Both the position numbers and the translations under genes were made by a program. Below the pieces are notes generated by a model. It did no database searches. It had not been told where the DNA came from and saw only the letters and a program-made list of their open reading frames with translations. Of a DNA stretch of 64,000 nt, positions 1 through 8,800 are shown one piece after another. How positions within the stretch are numbered: position 1 is the stretch's first letter; each line of letters starts with the position of its first letter. This stretch comes from Canna indica (Eukaryota; Streptophyta; Magnoliopsida; Zingiberales; Cannaceae), in assembly GCA_034359265.1 (NCBI GenBank), contig CP136890.1, positions 44,676,501-44,740,500 on the forward strand, written 5' to 3'.

Positions 1-114
1 CTACCCATAACCAAAACCTTGTCGACAACCATTTTAGCTTTTGCTTTTCAATCTAGTAGTAAAAGTTTGCAGTGTTATTGAGTAATTTGATTTCCTTTTG
101 CAAATATATTTTAG

Positions 115-312
115 ATATGCAACTTCTTGGTGGGATTATATTTCTTGGAGTTGGTGGACAAATTTGGTGTGGCGCCTGTCTATGGAACTTTTGGTGGGGT
201 TTCCTTGATGGCTGCAGCATTTGCAGCATATTTCATAGTTGAAACAAAAGGTCGCTCGCTTGAGGAGATAGAAATGTCAATGAATGCTATGCTATCTGCC
301 AAAGATGATTGA
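115..312 (+). CDS. Plastidic glucose transporter family, last exon
   Basis: This is the 3'-terminal exon of a major-facilitator sugar transporter. An AG acceptor lies at 113-114 after a T-rich stretch. The frame opens at 115, passes ...NFLVGLYFLELVDKFGV... and stops at TGA 310-312. The exon encodes the last membrane segment followed by VETKGRSLEEIE, the cytosolic signature that closes sugar-porter proteins, where VETKGRSLEEIE rather than PETKG is typical of the plastid glucose transporter (pGlcT) clade. Members sit in the inner chloroplast envelope and export glucose from starch breakdown; that role is inferred from the family. Upstream exons lie outside the window. I cannot tell which pGlcT paralogue this is. 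It is the only intact host coding sequence seen here. Confidence 0.78.
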   Translation: MCNFLVGLYFLELVDKFGVAPVYGTFGGVSLMAAAFAAYFIVETKGRSLEEIEMSMNAMLSAKDD

Positions 313-1080
313 TGGAGATCTTGTTTGTCTACAAACATCAAACCATGGCTTGTTCTGAAGGGGAAATGCAATATAGTTGGCTGAAACCTGCTATTTTTTA
401 TCAGATGCAGTTTGAGTTCAAGCGATCTCTGGTGGTCACAAGGTCAAATTTCTTTGCCGAAGAACAACTTTAAAGCACTCAGCATAGCGTTGCTCCATAA
501 AGTCGATTACATAATATTTTTTAAAAAATGTAATTTCGAGATTTCCCAATGTCAAACATGATTTGTATTTGGCCAGATTATTGCTGGACATTGTAGATTG
601 GATATGTCTAAGATATTTTCTTCTCCTAGTTAATCTGACTACGATTACTAACTTGATATGTTATGCACTTTATCTAAATAAAATGTATTTATATTAGCAA
701 AAAATGGTTTACTTGCTGATATTTAAAGCCATGGAAATTACAAAATAGGAGGATTTTCAAACTGCCATGTCCTTGCATATATTTTACAAATCATCCTTTT
801 ATTGTTAATAACATAATTTTCGCAGGGGACCCTCCTTTATCTCTTCTTTAAAATGTGTTCAATTTCTTATCCTCACAGGGGAGAGTGTATAATTGATTTT
901 CTGTAAATAAATTGTTTCTCTGAACCTTGGAATAAAAATGACATCTTGATATATGAGGTCTGTTTAATGTTTATAAATATTAGTGTATAGCATACTAAAT
1001 ATTAGTATTATGGCAATTAAAATTGTTTGTATTTAGTATATAACATATTGTGCTAATAACATATTATCCACTCGGTTTAA
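313..1080 (+). other. 3' UTR and downstream flank of the transporter gene
   Basis: AT-rich sequence with no long frame. Canonical AATAAA hexamers occur at 677-682 and 931-936, about 370 and 620 bases after the stop, and either could direct polyadenylation. I see no other gene here. From about 1080 to 1285 nothing is recognisable. Confidence 0.5.
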
Positions 1081-1284
1081 AGCCCATCCTAGCATAGTCC
1101 TAATTGGCCATCTACCCGTCATAAGTTTGCCCCAAGGAGAGCTTTGTTTCCTTCATTTCGAACCCAAAAAAGGGCTAATGGTTTAGCCTATATTTGGCTG
1201 CTCGGAACATAAGGTCCTCGGCACCATGTTGCTGGTTGGCGTTAAAAGAAGTTTAATTTTGAAGGGAAGTGCAATGATGTGATA

Positions 1285-2089
1285 TACTATAGTATTTTCT
1301 GTTGGAAACTTCTCCACGAACGATTGCCAACTTGCTCACGCCTCTTGTTCCTTGGCCTTGGCTCCATAAATACATGCCCCTTCAGCTCCATTTCCCTAGA
1401 AACCATCGATCATTTATTCTTTTAATGTGACTTTGCCTCTCAAATTTGGTCACTCCTTAGCTTAAAATTTGGCCTTAGACTTTGCCTCCCGACTTAATCG
1501 TGGGCTTGGTGAATGGCTATCCCCTTGTTCGCCCCCTTGATCTGCTTGGTTTTCGGCCTTTTATGCCAACACTTCATAGTTCATCTGGCACGCTAGAAAC
1601 GAATTGTTGTTCGAGGCTAGACAACCTACCCTATGGAATTGTGATCCGAATCCTTGCATTCTCTCAGAATTATTACAAACAGATACTACCTAAGGGCAAT
1701 ATCAATCACTCTTCCCATTCGGTTAAATGGATTCCTTCGGTACTAGATTTACTTAATATAAACTATGATGCTTCCTATCTTGAAATTACAGGAGGTATTG
1801 GGTTTGTAACTCGCAATAGTGATGGTTTCTGCTCATCCGCTACAAGCTCTTATCAGGTGGTATAATTAACATGAACTTATAGGCCCCTGGGTCTATCTCT
1901 TATGTATCTGATATTTTGTTGTCACGTTTGAAGTGTAATGTAGTTGGTTTCTCTTTTTGTTTTCAAGAAAGAAACAAAGCTACCCATTGGGCAGCAAATC
2001 GGGCACGTCTCTGTAAGGATGACATGGTGTGCCTCCATCCACCCCTCGAAGTTGGAGGCTATTTTGTCGAACGATATTTTTGGGCCTAG
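1285..2089 (+). pseudogene. Degenerate LINE 3' end (zinc-binding and RNase H domains)
   Basis: Broken frames read as the C-terminal part of a plant non-LTR retrotransposon polyprotein. Around 1285-1460 a frame reads FCWKLLHERLPTCSRLL followed by ETIDHLFF and a W, the layout of the reverse-transcriptase-associated zinc-binding domain (zf-RVT), although the usual Cys/His pairs have partly decayed. Around 1720-1850 KWIPSVLDLLNINYDASY and GIGFVTRNSDG match the start of the RNase H-like domain that follows it. At 1965-2089 a third frame gives HWAANRARLCKDD, its C-terminus, ending at TAG 2087-2089. Three frames and internal stops show a dead copy. No poly(A) tail or target duplication was found. 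Confidence 0.68.
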
Positions 2090-2134
2090 CTCTCGCTAGC
2101 TTTTAATATAAGTTTACTTTTTGGATAAAATATA

Positions 2135-2318
2135 GAGTAAATACCTACAAAAAATACGAACTTTGGCCGTTTTCTCATTTTTAAGAAATTTTTTTCCATT
2201 AGCAAGGAAATACATCAACTTTCATTCCGTTACCACGTTTAGCACGCCCCATCAATTTTGACGGATTTGGCTGATGTAGCACTTAATGACGACGATGTGG
2301 CAAATACTTATCCTACAC
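2135..2318 (+). repeat. MULE left terminal inverted repeat
   Basis: About 184 bp, matching the reverse complement of 7617-7800 at roughly nine bases in ten by eye. Differences are mostly single substitutions plus a few short indels in T runs, so the element is not very recent. Confidence 0.87.
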
Positions 2319-2446
2319 GGCAAGTATTTAATGCAAAAAAGACAAATTGATAATTTTATATGAGAATGATGATGTGGTCCTTCTCAAAGACCTTGACGCT
2401 GGCGCGCGGGGGTCTAGGCGGCCAAGCCGTGATTGCACTCCATGGA

Positions 2447-2662
2447 GAGGAGCTCATCGTCGTTGCTGGGGAGGAGCTCGTTGTTGTCGGCGGGGAAGAG
2501 CTGGTTGTTGTCGCCGGGGAGGAGCTGGTCGTCGTCACTGGGGAGGAGCTGGTCGTTGTTGACGGGGAAGAGCTTGTCGTCGCCGCTGGGGAGGAGCTCG
2601 TTATCGCCGTCAGGGCGGAGCTCATCATTGTCGCCGGGGAAGCGCTCGTCGTCATCACCGTC
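2447..2662 (+). repeat. 24-bp minisatellite, nine units
   Basis: Nine head-to-tail 24-bp units of the form GAGGAGCT-x-GTCGTCGTC-x-GGG with substitutions but no indels. Because 24 is a multiple of three, an open plus-strand frame (2360-2869) reads an octapeptide repeat of the type GEELVVVA; other frames are also open because of base composition. The array is GC-rich in an otherwise AT-rich region and lies just inside the left MULE repeat. It may be a captured host exon fragment, but no parent gene is recognised. Confidence 0.85.
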
Positions 2663-2828
2663 GAGGAGGACACTTGGATATATTCCCGACACAGATTTCT
2701 CGTCGTCGTCGAGGCGAGAGTAGTCGAGCAACAGTTTCAATGGCGACCATGTCCAAGCCAATGTAGAACCCGCTATGACTCTTCCAACTGTTGGAAGAGA
2801 AGCAAGAAGAGCCTTTTCTCATCAACGC

Positions 2829-4076
2829 CTACCTTGAACCCCATGGATGCTCAAGTAGAGCTCCTGTAGCTTGTTGGCTTCGCAATGTTTGCACAAAGCT
2901 GCAGTGAGGATAACTGCATACTTTCGCGATTGGATTTGACCATTCTTCATCATCCTCATCTGAGTTATCCCATATGGGAAGGGAAGACTCATTTTCTGAA
3001 TTTGTTTGAGCCTCTAGGAGTTGTTGGATTGTTGCCATTTCATCGTCAAACTCATCTTCTGATTCATCCCAGTCACACGTCATCATGAGGGCTACTTCTC
3101 CCTCAATTAGCTCTTCATCGAGGTCGCCCACGGTGATCTCTGTGGCTGGTCTTGGTTGCATGTAGTTGGTGAATCGGATAGAGACCGATCTATCAGATCT
3201 TGATCTAAACCTTGCCACTTGGGGGTTCTGTACTGCAGTCGTTGCTGCTAGTCTAATTATCCATTGCCTGCCCTGCAGGCTGGCAGTTGTATGTAATTGT
3301 CCTGGGATAGCTCTAACTCCTCGGCTAGCTAGGTGATCTGCCACGTGTTGTACGTTATATCTGAAGTTGGTGTGGCTCGTGTTTGACAATCTTACGATTA
3401 ACGATCTTGAGAGCAGTAGGTTGCTTTCTCCGTTTCGCCATCCTTCGTACCCATGAGTTTGTAGTACTAACTAGATGTGATCTCTGAAGTCACGGATACT
3501 CAGGGTCATATCCGGAGTTGTGTACGCTAGTTGCGTACCATTTGTTAAGTCCATTTCCATCGAGCTTATTATTGCCCGATCATCTGTCCATCTGGTATCC
3601 CTGAGTAATACCAGCGTGTTTACCCCTGCACTTCTTCTATGCAGGGTATGGAGTCTGATCATAATCATGCCTATGTGGAGATGCTGTAGGCCTGCTTGGT
3701 CGAGGTGGTTGAAGCTTTGGTTCGTTATGAATGGTAGTTCAATCTGGGACCCTTCAGTTACCAGCACTCTTTCATCTGAATAGTGTTGGTAAACCCTGTG
3801 GTTTCGCTCTGCCCAACCTGCTTGATACAAAGTTTCTGCAGGCACTTGTTGGGCTCTTCTTTGTTGAGAAATACTCAACTCTGCCTCTGGATTTAACTGA
3901 GATTCAAGGCTCCTTCTGAATATCTGGCCGCCTCTTGACAATCTCTGTGCTTCGTGTCTTAGTCGGCTTCTTAATATGTAGCCTCTTATCTGGTCTTCTA
4001 CAGTGGGCTGTAGGCTAGTTTCTCTGCCTGAGATTGAAGGTCTTGGCGCTACCGTCTCAGTGCGTGAGATACTCAT
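2829..4076 (-). pseudogene. Badnavirus ORF3 N-terminal part (movement protein)
   Basis: Two minus-strand frames, 4076-3471 and 3389-2829, separated by stops, cover the N-terminal part of the ORF3 polyprotein. The first contains the conserved movement-protein core, with the HLHIGMIMIRL and MEMDLTNGTQL motifs. The second covers the downstream part of the movement domain and an acidic stretch near 3060-2930. The movement protein forms tubules through plasmodesmata in the live virus. Coat protein, protease and reverse transcriptase are missing. The frame shift and stops make it a pseudogene. Confidence 0.85.
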
Positions 4077-4471
4077 GCTGCTTTTCTTCTTTCTGCGTTA
4101 AATGTCTTTTGGGTTTTTGAATACGTAGATTTTGCCAGAGGTTTTCGGAATCTTTGCCTCGCTTGGTCCTCCTAGGCTCAGCTTTTGCAGGTCCTTTTGC
4201 AGGTTTTCAATTGAAGTGGCTAGATTGTCAGGTGATGCAGGTGCTTTGACTGTCTCAAGCCTCCAGACTGCGATTTTTAGATCCTCTAGATCTTCTTTAA
4301 TTTTTACTGTCGGCTGAATTAGGGTGTTCAGCTGTTTGAATAACGTCTGGGATAGTTTCTGTGTTACTCAGTAGGTTTCACAAAGCCTTCAGCAGGCTGT
4401 CCTAAAGTTTCTGTGGCCTTTAGAGCTTCTTGATATGTAGAGCTGTTGGCTGTAAGTCGCCAATCGCTCAT
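4073..4471 (-). pseudogene. Badnavirus ORF2 remnant
   Basis: Starts at ATG 4471 and ends at TGA 4073-4075. It encodes an N-terminal STYQEAL motif typical of badnavirus ORF2, a predicted coiled-coil middle and a basic C-terminus. A stop at 4364-4366, with a change of frame after it, breaks the gene. The ORF2 protein is a small nucleic-acid-binding, virion-associated protein. The end overlaps the ORF3 start by ATGA, reflecting the leaky-scanning arrangement of the genus. Confidence 0.68.
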
Positions 4472-4870
4472 ATGTATCCCTTCAGATTTTGTTGGAGCTT
4501 TTCAAAGAGACTTTGGATAGTAAACAAAGTCTATCTTATACAGTTGAAGTATAATTGCATATAGATTCTTCAGCTTAGGATTCTTTGCTAAGTTAAGGTA
4601 CTCTAAGTTTGTAGTTCTAGCTTTGCTATACCATCTAGAGATTGGTTACAAATCTTTCGGCCATCCATTTAGGTGCCTTCTTAGAATTACGAACGTAATG
4701 GTACTTTTTCCTCCTCTTGAGTACTTTTCCCTCTTTATCGCCTATTCTAAGTACACGTCTCCTAAATGTTCGGCCTTAAGTTTTGCAAATCAATGTTCAG
4801 TTTTAGTAATAGCAAGCCTTCCCTACAAACTAGAATAGTGAAATTACTCAACCATAAGAAGAATACCTTT
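4469..4870 (-). pseudogene. Badnavirus ORF1 remnant
   Basis: The stretch between the primer-binding site and ORF2 has the place and length of badnavirus ORF1, a small virion-associated protein. Only fragments of frame remain and similarity is weak by eye. The 3' end keeps an ATGA overlap, where the TGA of this frame overlaps the ATG of ORF2 at 4468-4471, as in badnaviruses. The call rests mainly on position and that junction. Confidence 0.5.
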
Positions 4871-4882
4871 GTGAAGAAATTT

Positions 4883-4900
4883 AACCAAGCTCTGATACCA
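4883..4900 (-). other. tRNA-Met primer-binding site of the viral segment
   Basis: Minus strand reads TGGTATCAGAGCTTGGTT, complementary to the 3' end of initiator tRNA-Met, the minus-strand DNA primer used by caulimovirids. Its position just before ORF1 matches badnavirus layout. Confidence 0.85.
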
Positions 4901-5049
4901 AGTAAATAGCGGAATACGAATCGGTACCAACTGCTGGCTGCTGAGAGCGCGGAGTTGATAACTTCTAGGGATTTTATAAATGGAAGAGATTTTACAAAAG
5001 GAAGAGTAGAACTCCTCGTTAGGCGAGTGTGTCCTGCAACTTCAATCTA

Positions 5050-5058
5050 AGGGCTTAT
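5050..5058 (-). promoter_or_regulatory. TATA box of the viral promoter
   Basis: On the minus strand a TATAAATA motif lies about 150 bases upstream of the primer-binding site, in the intergenic region between the RNase H end and ORF1. That is the expected place for the single caulimovirid promoter that makes the terminally redundant pregenomic RNA. Activity today is not implied. Confidence 0.6.
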
Positions 5059-5312
5059 TTATAACCCAAGGGTTGCTTCCTTCCTAAGGAAAATCAACTA
5101 GGGTTGCTTCCTCCCCAAGGAAGCTCATCTTTAGTGCGGGTGCGCAGTGGGCCCCATCGTCCACTAAAAGAAGGCTTTCCACAAGTGGGAAGACTATTTA
5201 GGACTATTTGGGCATCTATTGCCCAACACTAGTACAATAATTGAACATAATTATTGGGATATTGGTCAAAAGGTGGTGCCGAAAGCTGGATCATCCACGT
5301 GATGCTCGTCCT

Positions 5313-5738
5313 TTAGTATTCGTGGCTTTGCATGTATCGCCCGAGGGCATCATGGCATTGGACGAGAGTCATGATGTTGTTATTTACAGGCCCAATGGCA
5401 TCTCTGGCCCAGTTATCTTTGCTAGCCCATTGTTCGAGTCGGGCTTTTTGTAGGTACGTCATGGCAAGGAGGGCTTCCAGTTCTTCTAAGGCCTTTTGGG
5501 CTTGGTCCCTACGTATTCTCCCAACTCTTGCCCTGGTTTGCTGCTCCCATTGTAGTGACCTGGGGTAAGTGAACAGGAGATCACCGGTTAGTCGTTCGAG
5601 CTCTTGAAGTCCTGTGGTCCCGCAAAGCGTTCCCCAGAATTGGGCCGAGGAGACATCCTTCTTAGTTTGCGGCCTTGCTATGCTGCTGCTTAGTACCAAA
5701 TCCTTAAGTGCTTCCAACACCATGGTTCTGCAAAACAA
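5313..5738 (-). CDS. Small frame after the viral RNase H, unknown function
   Basis: An uninterrupted frame of 141 codons lies about 80 bases downstream (in viral sense) of the RNase H stop and upstream of the viral promoter. It is rich in Leu, Glu, Gln and Arg and looks largely helical, with no signal peptide or membrane segment. Most badnaviruses have no gene here, though some relatives carry extra frames after ORF3. I do not recognise the family. It is the longest undamaged frame in the viral segment, which may be chance. Confidence 0.4.
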   Translation of the reverse strand: MFCRTMVLEALKDLVLSSSIARPQTKKDVSSAQFWGTLCGTTGLQELERLTGDLLFTYPRSLQWEQQTRARVGRIRRDQAQKALEELEALLAMTYLQKARLEQWASKDNWARDAIGPVNNNIMTLVQCHDALGRYMQSHEY

Positions 5739-5818
5739 CTAAAAATGATGAAAATTAATTATTATTATAGTGTGGCAGGCTTTGTTGAGCGGTCCACCAC
5801 TCCCGCTGTATTCTTTCT

Positions 5819-6230
5819 TCAGTTGATCTGAGAAGCAATCGCAAGGATTGCTTTCTCCAGTTGTTCTTCAGCCTCTTTTAGGGGTTTGGCGGTTACTTCC
5901 TTGACAGCTTCTTCGATCATTGCCAAGTAGCTGTCCATTCGCTCACAATCTTTGGTAGTTATCAGGTTCAAGGTAAGTCTTGACAGCGAGTCTGCTAGGA
6001 CGTTTTGCTTTCCATCAATGTGTTCAATATTGATGTGTACTCCGGTCCCAGTTAAGAAGTCGATGAAGTTTATCCATCATACTCTGGATGGCTTGTTTTG
6101 TGCTGACTTGTTATAGAAGCTAATGATCGCTTGACAGTCAGTCCGTAGTGTGATCTCCTTTTGATCCAGATAGTGAATTTTCAGCGCCTTTAGTGTTTCC
6201 ATGCAGGCGTGAATCTCGGCGTCAATTGTC
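5819..6230 (-). pseudogene. Viral polyprotein C-terminus, RNase H domain
   Basis: A continuous minus-strand frame carries the C-terminal half of a caulimovirid RNase H, including the acidic residue in an IDAEIHA motif, the TDCQA motif and the HIDG...LADSLSR close of the domain. It ends at a stop at 5819-5821. In the virus this domain removes the RNA strand during reverse transcription. The reverse transcriptase that should precede it is absent because the segment stops at the junction with gypsy LTR sequence near 6225. Confidence 0.82.
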
Positions 6231-7189
6231 TTGGTTTTCTTAATGTCAGTGTAGATAGTAGGCTACAGGGTAGGATGTAGGCCCTGGCCGGTCACACTAC
6301 CCTCAGTTGGGGTGTGACAAAGTTGGTATCAGAGCACTAGGTTAGGTCTTGTCTATGACTCAGTGTTGGGTACCGTATGAGGCATATGCTAGCGTGCCGA
6401 CATACGGTATAGTTATGCTACGAGATTGGGCGACCACTCCTGCACTCAGCGCACCATGCGGTTAGTAACTTTTAAAAGCTTATGTTAAAAATTTATTATG
6501 TGACAGGAAACTTTTTTTTTTTTTTCTGTGATAGTGTAATGGAGGCTCCCAATGCTGCACTGAGCGGTAGTGGCAATAAATTGGGTGATGAAACATAGAG
6601 CCAAGAGGTTAGACCCAAGAGAGGGTCGAGTTGGGGTGCGTAGACGCATACCCCGGTTATTGGTAGAAAATATTCTTTATGGACTTGTGCGTTCTGTGCA
6701 TGGATATTGATTGTGGTTGTGCTTGTTGATGTGCGATGGCCAAGCCGAGAAGTGTACCGACTTGGCAAGTTGGTCCCGACCCGGCGAGTGGATTTTGGGT
6801 CTTGATACTGCGTGAGTGAGCAACGCTGACGTTAGACCCAAGGGGAGCCACACTAACTTTAGACCCAAGGGCGGGAGGCGGTGCCGTATCTTGTAGTGGC
6901 GTCCTTGAGTCTTAGACTAGTGCTTAGTTATGTTGGTTTTGTTTCTGCATTGACAGTCGTAATTGAAAAGAATTGTAAAACTTGTTACTTGAACATTCAA
7001 TTATTTGATGTTGATGTTTCTACTTGTTTTTGAAAACTTATAGATTGTGACTTGAAAACTTTTTATAATGTATGTTGAGATTTCTTTCATTCTATATGTC
7101 TTGGTTTTCTTAATGTCAGTGTAGATAGTAGGCTACAGGGCAGGATGTAGGCCCTGGCCGGTCATACTACCCTCAGTTGGGGTGTGACA
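6226..7189 (+). mobile_element. Gypsy remnant: LTR end, PBS, leader, gag start, LTR end
   Basis: Two direct copies of the 3' end of a long gypsy LTR, about 90 bp at 6226-6319 and about 310 bp at 6880-7189, both end GGGGTGTGACA. After the first comes a primer-binding site TGGTATCAGAGC (6324-6335), a leader, and at 6539 an ATG followed by the same MEAPNAALSGSG start as the gypsy gag at 35943. This is an internally deleted relative of the element at 33477-38871, in the opposite orientation. The viral segment joins it inside LTR sequence near 6225. Confidence 0.78.
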
Positions 7190-7616
7190 AAAGGAGAAGC
7201 ACGAGGGAGAGTGAGGTTGCGGTTGCTTTCAAGTGAGAAAGGAAAAGTAGGAGACAAGCTTTTTCTTATTCCTCTCTCGACTCCCGCTCACACTTTAAGA
7301 TCCCAAGCTTCGATTCTTGTCCTTGGTTGCTAAAGGCGGGGGTTCATGTGGTGCTTGTCGAGTTGCCATTGGATTTTTCGTGGAACCTGCACGCCGACGG
7401 CACTGCCGCCACCTCTTGCAGCCGAGAGTTCTCGGTGGAGAGCACTGCCACCACCGGATGGGAGGTGTTGTTGTCCCGCCAGAAGCTTAGGATCGTCTGG
7501 ATGGCGAAAGAGAAGATGAGGAGGAAGCAAAGCAGAAGAATAATAATAATAAAACTTTTTAATAAAATAATAATAATAAAATTGATTAAAATAATAAAAT
7601 AATAAAATAATAATTT
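7190..7616 (+). other. Right internal region of the MULE
   Basis: GC-rich sequence at 7320-7530 is followed by an (AAT)n-rich tract at 7535-7610. A frame of 91 codons starting at 7327 is open, but codon content and the AAT tail give no support for a real protein. It may be a captured host fragment; no gene is recognised. Confidence 0.4.
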
Positions 7617-7800
7617 ACGTAGGATAAGTATTTGCCACGTCATCGCCGTTAAGTGCCACATTAATCAAATTCGTCAAAATTGATGAGGCATGCTAAACGT
7701 GGTAACAGAATGAAAGTTGGTGTATTTCCTTGCTAACGGAAAAAGTTTTTGTTAAAAATGAGAAAACAGCCAAAGTTTGTATTTTTTTAGGTATTTACTC
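7617..7800 (-). repeat. MULE right terminal inverted repeat
   Basis: Inverted partner of 2135-2318. It ends GGTATTTACTC immediately before the second copy of the 9-bp duplication. Confidence 0.87.
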
Positions 7801-7809
7801 TAAAATATA

Positions 7810-8431
7810 TATACTATAGTACCGTATGGGAGGGGACATGTTCTCAGAGGCTTTTTCTTGGCTTAGTGCCAACTCAAACTTTGGTAGGTGTGCACAAATC
7901 TTGAAGTTTTCTTCAGTGCTATTTTGCAAAAAATCATATGATAAAAAATAATGTGGTAGGATGTTAGGGTTTTTAGCTAGGCTTGGGTCGGCCTAAGCTC
8001 GAGCTCCATTGGGCTTGATCATCTTTGGGTCCTCCTCGACACGACATGAAGGTTTTTAGGGTCGACCAGCCCAATTCGTGGCCTGAATGCTTGGGCTCGG
8101 ACTAGGTTCGAGTAGATTCAAAAATAAATAAAAACTACTTTTAAAAATAAAAAATAATTTCAAAAATTGAAAAAATACTAAAAATATGTAAAAAAAATAA
8201 AATATCATTAAATAAATAAACAATAATGAAATAGATAGTTATTTAAGTATTTTTAAGTTATTAAATAACTTATTAAGAGCTTTTAAAAAATACGACCGTG
8301 GTCGAACTCGAGCTAGAGTCGGGCTTGGTCCACGGGTCGGGACAAGCATGGTCAGTCCCAGTTCGATCTCATAGAGTGATCGGTTCAGTCCAAGCCCGAC
8401 CCACACTTTTACGTATTTAAGAGAACATTTA
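7810..8431. other. Intergenic, degenerate repeat
   Basis: No coding content. From about 7970 to 8410 GGCTTGGGTCGG-like motifs at the left face inverted GTCCAAGCCCGACCC at the right around an AT-rich middle, which looks like an old MITE. I could not define its ends or a target duplication. Confidence 0.3.
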
Positions 8432-8800
8432 GGGGGCGTTTGGTTGGCCGCAAATAGAAGTTGCAATTACACTTGCAACTTGCATCATCGTATCTAGGTC
8501 TAGTAATTTTGTCTTGGTCTGATAGCCCGACATGATAAAATCATGCTCGGGCCAGGGATGTTGGTCCGACTCGGCCTTATAGCATGATAACTAGTAGGCC
8601 AGCTTAGTATAGAAGGTCTGCGGCTTGGCTGGACCGCGCCTATGCCTAGCTAGCCTGGCCAGCGCTAGGCTAAGCCGGCCTGGCACTGCTGCACCAGGCT
8701 ACGCCTGGCACTGGGCTGGCCTGAGCTCAGCCCAAGACTGGACCGAGCTCAGCCCGGGACCGGCTTGAGCACGGCTCGATCCCGATGTGGCGACCCCCGT

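Larger units (their letters stand above)
2829..6225 (-). pseudogene. Endogenous badnavirus-like pararetrovirus segment
   Basis: On the minus strand the order from high to low coordinate is: RNase H end of the polyprotein (6230-5819), a small frame (5738-5313), a promoter and leader with a tRNA-Met primer site (4883-4900), an ORF1 remnant, ORF2, and the movement-protein part of ORF3 down to about 2829. This is the order of a circular badnavirus (Caulimoviridae) opened inside ORF3, so the segment is permuted relative to the viral map and lacks the capsid, protease and reverse-transcriptase parts. About 3.4 kb is present, less than half of a typical genome. Stops and frameshifts in each frame show it is not functional. 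The lower boundary is approximate. Confidence 0.85.
2135..7800. mobile_element. Mutator-like element (MULE) with nested cargo
   Basis: Both ends start GAGTAAATACCTA and form terminal inverted repeats of about 184 bp. The element is flanked by a perfect 9-bp direct repeat TAAAATATA (2126-2134 and 7801-7809). Long inverted repeats plus a 9-bp target duplication define the Mutator superfamily. No mudrA transposase frame is visible, so it is non-autonomous. Its own sequence appears limited to about 2319-2830 (with a 24-bp minisatellite) and 7190-7616. The middle is foreign: a badnavirus-like segment on the minus strand and a gypsy remnant. I cannot tell whether the foreign DNA was captured by the MULE or inserted into it later. 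Confidence 0.88.

Noticed and set aside
2356..2673. Minus-strand Ser/Thr-rich frame (105 codons)
   Set aside because: It is the reverse reading of the 24-bp minisatellite; all frames through the array are open because of its composition.
7344..7661. Ile/Leu-rich minus-strand frame resembling a membrane protein
   Set aside because: The hydrophobic part is the translation of an AAT/ATT microsatellite.
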